From positions 64,394,001 through 64,458,000 of the forward strand of contig NC_060213.1 of the NCBI RefSeq assembly GCF_021130785.1: a stretch of 64,000 nucleotides of DNA, written 5' to 3'. This DNA is from Homalodisca vitripennis. Its lineage: Eukaryota > Arthropoda > Insecta > Hemiptera > Cicadellidae. Positions 59,653 to 64,000 of the stretch are shown in pieces. Positions within the stretch are counted from its first letter, which is position 1. Each line of letters begins with the position of its first letter. Below the pieces are notes generated by a model. It was not told the origin of the DNA, did no database searches, and saw nothing but the letters and a program-made list of their open reading frames with translations. The position numbers and the translations under genes are program-made.

Positions 59653-60109
59653 AACTCAGCATTCATATTAAATCAACACATGGCTTGTGTGAACTATTTT
59701 TACAGGTAAACTGTGACGTTGAGAAGATCCAGACTGCAAGTAAGGAAAGAAGCCTATATTTATGTAGGTATGGGTGTTTAAACTAAGTACTGGGCACTAT
59801 TTTAGTATTTGTTGTTCAAAATTTCTGGAGGGGGAGCTTGAGTCTCTTACCCGGACAAAACACTCGTCCATTCCCCCACTCACCAATCAATCATACATAT
59901 TGTAAATCGTGCGTTAACCTTAACTAATTTTGAGAAGCGTGAATTTAGGTAATTGGCTTTAGAGCACTGTGTATACTTTACATTCATTTTGGAATTCGGC
60001 CAGAATTTGAAAATTATACAGACAGTTGCAACATACACTAGAAAATTAAAACATCCAGCAAGGAAATTCATGAAACATTTATGAATTCATTAATCATCTG
60101 TATAGGCTA
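59653..60109. other. Non-coding stretch
   Basis: Nothing recognised. Confidence 0.45.
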
Positions 60110-60490
60110 CACGGAAACCTATCGTATCAATCTTATTTTATTCCGGTTCGGCGAACAAGTCGTCAGGTCCTGACTAATCATGCGTCGTTGGGCCGGGACC
60201 AGATTGTAGCTTAGAGTGGAGAGGACGGGAAGGGAGGTGAGATATTCCGGACATGACCAGGCAAGATGGATTGGGGCTTTTAGTGACGTCGTTTGGGTGG
60301 AATTGGCGCAAAAAACAAACAGCGCTCCATTATTTAACCGAGAGTACGAATTGGAAGGTATGCGACTGCTGCTCGTCCCCACAAGTGTGTGTGAACAAGA
60401 AAGCGTGTGTGTTTGTGTGTGTGTACTCCCACCTCTCTCAAACTGGTCCTTCTCGTTTATCTGTTTCGCATTTAGACGGTGAAGTTATGA
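60110..60490. promoter_or_regulatory. GC-richer island with CRE-like site
   Basis: Contains GTGACGTCG (TGACGTC at 60284-60290), a CREB/ATF-type core, in a balanced-composition block ending in a (GT)n run (about 60405-60424). Two 86-88-aa plus-strand frames overlap each other and have no domain, so no gene is called. Confidence 0.2.
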
Positions 60491-60829
60491 AGATAAAAAG
60501 AACTTTACTGTAGCGGGGCCTTCCAAAGCACGCTAATTAAGGGATTCTACGTATTCTCGTCAAGCCCCAATTGAATGCGCGTTTTTACAAGCGAAACAGC
60601 AAAAATGCTAAATATTTAGAGCATGGAAAGAAAGGAAACTGGTACCACAAATAATTCTGAATCATTTAATCGAATAACTTTAATTCTGACGATTTGGTAA
60701 GATCAAGAAGTAATTTCAAACTGGGGTTTCGTCACTACCAATAGAAAATAGTTTATCAATCAGGTCACTACTTTCAAGGTAACATTTGATGAAGGATAAA
60801 TTAAAACAGGTGCTCTAAAATGGCCATTA
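60491..60829. other. Non-coding spacer
   Basis: Nothing recognised. Confidence 0.4.
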
Positions 60830-61342
60830 TACAGGGTGGGCCATAAGTCACTTGATACTACCATTCTTTTTTGAACAAACGGTTAATGCTGTTAATTACC
60901 ATGAAATGTTACACGAGGTAACAGTTGAATTGGAAAACAGTCCTGCATTCGAACAACTACATCCTACTCGTGAAAAATTAATTTGGCAGCAAGATGTACA
61001 CCTCTTCACTATGGCAACAATGAGAGAGATTTCTTGAATGAGACTTTTGCAGAATGGGTACGAAAACGAGGTAGCCTACAACTGAATGGCCTTCGCGAGA
61101 GTTTATTCAGAGAAACCAAGGGGTCTACAACAATTAGGAGAACTATTGAATCCGTATATGAAGAATTATATACCAAAGCCATCACTGACACCACATGCGC
61201 TTTGGTGCGAAAAAGATACTTTAGGTATGCCTTTGTTATTTGGTATGACAATTAAAATTATAAACATTTATATTTAACATATACTTTGTAATAAATTAAT
61301 ACTTACTATCGCAATGCATTTTTGTCAAGTGCCCACCCTGTA
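60830..61342 (+). mobile_element. Tc1/mariner deletion derivative with both termini
   Basis: TA dinucleotides (60830-60831 and 61341-61342) flank 509 bp. The left end reads CAGGGTGGGCCATAAGTCAC, the right end in reverse complement CAGGGTGGGCACTTGACA; they share ten exact terminal bases and then ACTTGA after an 8-base gap. Inside are the remains of a DDE transposase: LIWQQD (about 60980) with the second catalytic Asp, then after a frameshift PLHYGNNERDFLNETFAEWV and RKRGSL. The segment that should hold the third catalytic Asp/Glu is corrupted, and the N-terminal DNA-binding half and first Asp are missing. A non-autonomous, dead-transposase copy that could still be recognised by its termini. 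Confidence 0.85.
60900..61255 (+). pseudogene. Transposase C-terminal relic inside the mariner derivative
   Basis: Two overlapping frames (60852-61037 and 60983-61255) together give the C-terminal part of a mariner-superfamily transposase. The single frameshift lies between the WQQD motif and the following HYG. After RKRGSL the usual proline-rich SPDLxPxDFFLWG segment is unrecognisable, while the tail RRTIESVYEEL keeps the helical end of the family. Cannot be functional. Confidence 0.75.
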
Positions 61343-62254
61343 TTTTCATTTTGCAAAAGAAAAAAAATGTTAACAACCACAATCTTACAGAAAAGTAGGC
61401 CTAATTACATCCTAAAATACAGATCATTCTGAAGGCTTGCGGTAGGAGAAGGCAGATCTCAATGATGCCTCCTCAAGCCACCTCGGAGAGTCTATTGTTT
61501 TAGGATAATTTATACTGACTGCTGTCCAGCCAGAGTGCACGCTCGGCCACACGTGAAACGTGAGTGGGGAGAGTGAGCAAAAGGGGGGATGGGGAGGAGA
61601 AGGTGAAGCTTTGGATCAGGTTAGTTAAGATTCTTATGAAACGCCACGCTAATTTATCCAATAGACATTGATCGATTAGTTAACTCAACTAAACGCACGC
61701 TGGAATTACTGTATATCTTCTTTCGCAGCCTGTTTTAGCGTACATCAAACCACCCGAAGTAGGTAACTAGATCTCGTGCATGCAGGCCTAAGAATTGTAT
61801 GAACCAGAATTTATGGAATACGTCAACATGTAACAATGGTAGCTGACTGAGCAAGAGTTGCTGGCTTCATACAACATGCCACAGTGACAACCCTCAGAAA
61901 CTGATTTCTGTTTAACACTGTTTTTCAGTTGCGAATCCAGAATTTGAGATTGGAGGCGACCAATCCAACTCATTTTATAGTGAAGACGTAGAAATAGATA
62001 CACTTATTTTTAATGTAACGTATTAAAAATACAGTATGTTTGGAAAAAGTGAATCCACATTTTGAGAAATTGTTTACTGGCATTGGTTAAAGAAAATATT
62101 TTCTCTTATATTACCACTATCCTCCGTGTCTCATTGTCCCTATCTACCTTGAAGCATTTTGTGTGGTGAACTACTCAGGTCACAAATTATACATATTTGG
62201 GTTTGAAAGTTAACCACAAACTAACTATTATAGCTAAAATAACGGGAATTAGAT
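61343..62254. other. Non-coding stretch
   Basis: A GC-richer part at 61440-61610 holds CACACGTGAAACGTGAG (paired E-box-like sites, about 61549). No gene recognised. Confidence 0.35.
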
Positions 62255-62615
62255 TAAAACTTAGCGTGTTTATTTCTGCTTTTAGAGTTATAAAGCAAAT
62301 TATTTACAAACGATAAGTTTAAGTTTTTATGTCAATAACAACAAAGAGTGTACGGGTTTTTGGCGGTATTCAACCAAATTTCAACTGTAAAAATTAAAAA
62401 CTCATAAACTTTTTATACAAGTGTACTATCTTTTACTATGTAATCTCTGCATTCAAAGGTATGTGGAAAACAGTTATTATTAATTTATCATTTTATCTTT
62501 TATTCTTGATCGGGTGGACCAAAAATTTCGGCATTGGTCACATTATGAAGCCTTTAAAGTCATTATCCTGAGCATTAATTTTGTAAACCACTGTTTAAAA
62601 CGTTTAATTTTAACT
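62255..62615 (+). repeat. Dispersed repeat 'R-B', copy 2
   Basis: Same block order as 31355-31745 (TTTATTTCTGCTTTTAGA, TATAAAGCAAAT, CGGGTGGACCAAAAATT, TTTTGTAAACCACTGTTTAA), without the 52-bp internal duplication. Confidence 0.7.
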
Positions 62616-63264
62616 AAATTTTATCGGGAGGTGCTATCACGTCAGCGTTCCATATTTTTTAATGAGTAATGATGGATCTGGAAATAATTGCTTGAGAAAA
62701 AACTGATTTTATATTACATTCTTAAAACATAATGAATTTCAACATTTTAAAATGGTTTAGAATTATTGGAAAAAGATACACAAGTAAAGTATGAGTAAAT
62801 AAATTTCAAAACGTCCTTCGTTATGTTCGTATGACATTTCTTTTTATGTGATGTTGGTGGGGATGATAACCATGTCAGACGTAAGGACTCCTCAGGTAGC
62901 AAGACGGATATTTCAATCACGAGGTACCAAGCTACTAAGATCTCTTCTCTTCTTGTTTTGGATTTTTCATTTTATGGTCAGCGTAACTCCTCTGGCAGCC
63001 GACTATACTTTTCTCTTCTCTTTCCTGTTGAAGTACCCTTTTTCTTCTTTTCCACCTTCTTTACTTCATGTTTCAGTTTAAAAAACCCCGTACCGAAGGA
63101 GTGCATTTCTTAAGAAGAGACTTCAACGGAGCCCTCGGAACATCAGCATGGGTCCTGGCTATGCATAGGAAGGGTTGTAGGCCTGGGAATTTTTCTGCAG
63201 GGTGAACATTCTATGAAAATGTACGTTTGCACAACCTCCCCACAAGATCACTCCGTACGAGAGA
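62616..63264. other. Non-coding stretch
   Basis: A 77-aa plus-strand frame (62848-63081) has no recognised motif. Confidence 0.4.
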
Positions 63265-63330
63265 TATCAGAAGATTATTGTGAAGGAAACAGGATTTTTC
63301 TGGACATTTGCCATAGTTCAGTGACCAGTA
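63265..63330 (-). repeat. Dispersed repeat 'R-A', copy 4 (partial)
   Basis: The reverse complement reads CTATGGCAAATGTCC, AAAAATCCTGTTTCC, CTTCACAATAATC, matching the copy at 14085-14150. Confidence 0.65.
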
Positions 63331-63664
63331 AAATCAGTAACACTACGTTTCTGATCTGCAATCTGATCTCTTCTTCAGGTAAATAACTAACCTAACACAA
63401 TTACAAACTAGGTTAAAATAAACAAATCATACCAGAGCGCTGTGACACGCTTAAATCAGGAATCACAACCACCATGTTGCTGTGTCAACTTCAATAACTC
63501 TAAAACATGCACTTAATACAAAAAACTAAACACAACACATAATGATTACAAGTTAACTTCAGAATACAGGTCACAAAAGGTCTGCATTCGCCGACCAACC
63601 ACTTACGATTGACCGGAGGCCAATAGCAAATGGTGATCGTCTCGGCAAACATAAGATGGCGGCA

Positions 63665-64000
63665 AACTAGATTATTGTATAATACGCAGTCATCAGTACC
63701 TGAATTGGGCAGTAGTATTTGAAAAGTTGTCTCAAACCATAAATGGATGAAGACAGTTTTGAACAGACATTGTCGACGTGAGATTTCCATGTCAACCCTC
63801 TATCAAGATATATCCCAAGGAATTTAGCCGAGAGGACGTTTTCAACTAACTTTCAACCAGCATGACTGTTGTATTCTAATCTGAGTGTATTTCGCAAACA
63901 AAATTTGATGATGATGGTGTTTTTTGACATGTTTGTTTTGAAATTGAGCTCGTTGTGAAGTGCTGGATTGCATTGTTCAGCTCAGTGAATAGCATCATTT
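63665..64000 (-). pseudogene. LINE RT thumb/C-terminal fragment, cut by the window end
   Basis: Minus strand from the window edge: LNNAIQHFTT (about 63960), KNTIIIKFCLRNTLRLEYNS, a stop, then ENVLSAKFLGIYLDRGLTWK, SHVDNVCSKLSSSIYGLRQL and FKYYCPIQVLMTAYYTII, where it stops near 63675. The FLG-x-x-L-D-x-G-L-TW block is the thumb motif also found in the 44.3-45.9 kb LINE ([12 protein letters not shown]), so it is a related but distinct copy. The homology ends abruptly at about 63672, suggesting truncation or a junction with another insertion. The catalytic part lies beyond the window. Confidence 0.85.

Overview
This is eukaryotic nuclear DNA, most likely from an insect, and very AT-rich. No prokaryotic-style gene layout is present: no operons, no ribosome-binding sites and no long open frames. 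The only recognisable coding sequence belongs to decayed transposable elements. An R1-clade LINE remnant, jockey/CR1-type LINEs, a Tc1/mariner deletion derivative and a Ty3/gypsy fragment fit an arthropod genome with many retrotransposons. The species cannot be named from the sequence. I see no convincing intact host protein-coding gene, so the window is best read as intergenic or long-intron DNA.

Layout. 0-6 kb: a tandemly duplicated tRNA-like SINE, a 3' LINE scrap, a triplicated 189-bp repeat followed by a GC-rich promoter-like island, and a large palindrome holding microsatellites and SINE halves. 6-20 kb: an RT scrap, a dispersed repeat, a degenerate plus-strand LINE (10.1-11.8 kb), tandem duplications of 522, 133 and 171 bp, a mariner-like terminus, and a badly decayed minus-strand LINE (18.2-19.7 kb) visible only as peptide motifs in several frames. 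20-31 kb: GC-rich islands with clustered transcription-factor-like motifs, a seven-copy array of about 342 bp, and a 217-bp tandem array. 31-47 kb: two long inverted-repeat arrangements, more GC-rich islands, a nested tandem array, a regulatory-looking block with an RFX X-box, a minus-strand LINE (44.3-45.9 kb), and a housekeeping-promoter-like island with two identical NRF-1/Ewg palindromes. 47-52 kb: a hAT-like terminus, a long (CA)n tract into which an R1-clade LINE remnant is inserted, and a decayed ORF1 with coiled-coil and SGNH-esterase motifs. 53-64 kb: a second type of long inverted-repeat element, a gypsy RT scrap, a 156-bp triplication, a second copy of the 32-kb foldback family, a 509-bp mariner derivative with intact termini, and a LINE truncated by the window end.

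The repeats share no common pathway. The most informative points are the R1-clade remnant flanked on both sides by (CA)n, which resembles the known microsatellite-targeting R1-clade elements; the SGNH-type ORF1 without its reverse transcriptase; about ten independent tandem duplications in 64 kb; and several GC-rich islands that look like promoters or enhancers of genes lying outside the window. All coordinates of repeat edges were judged by eye.
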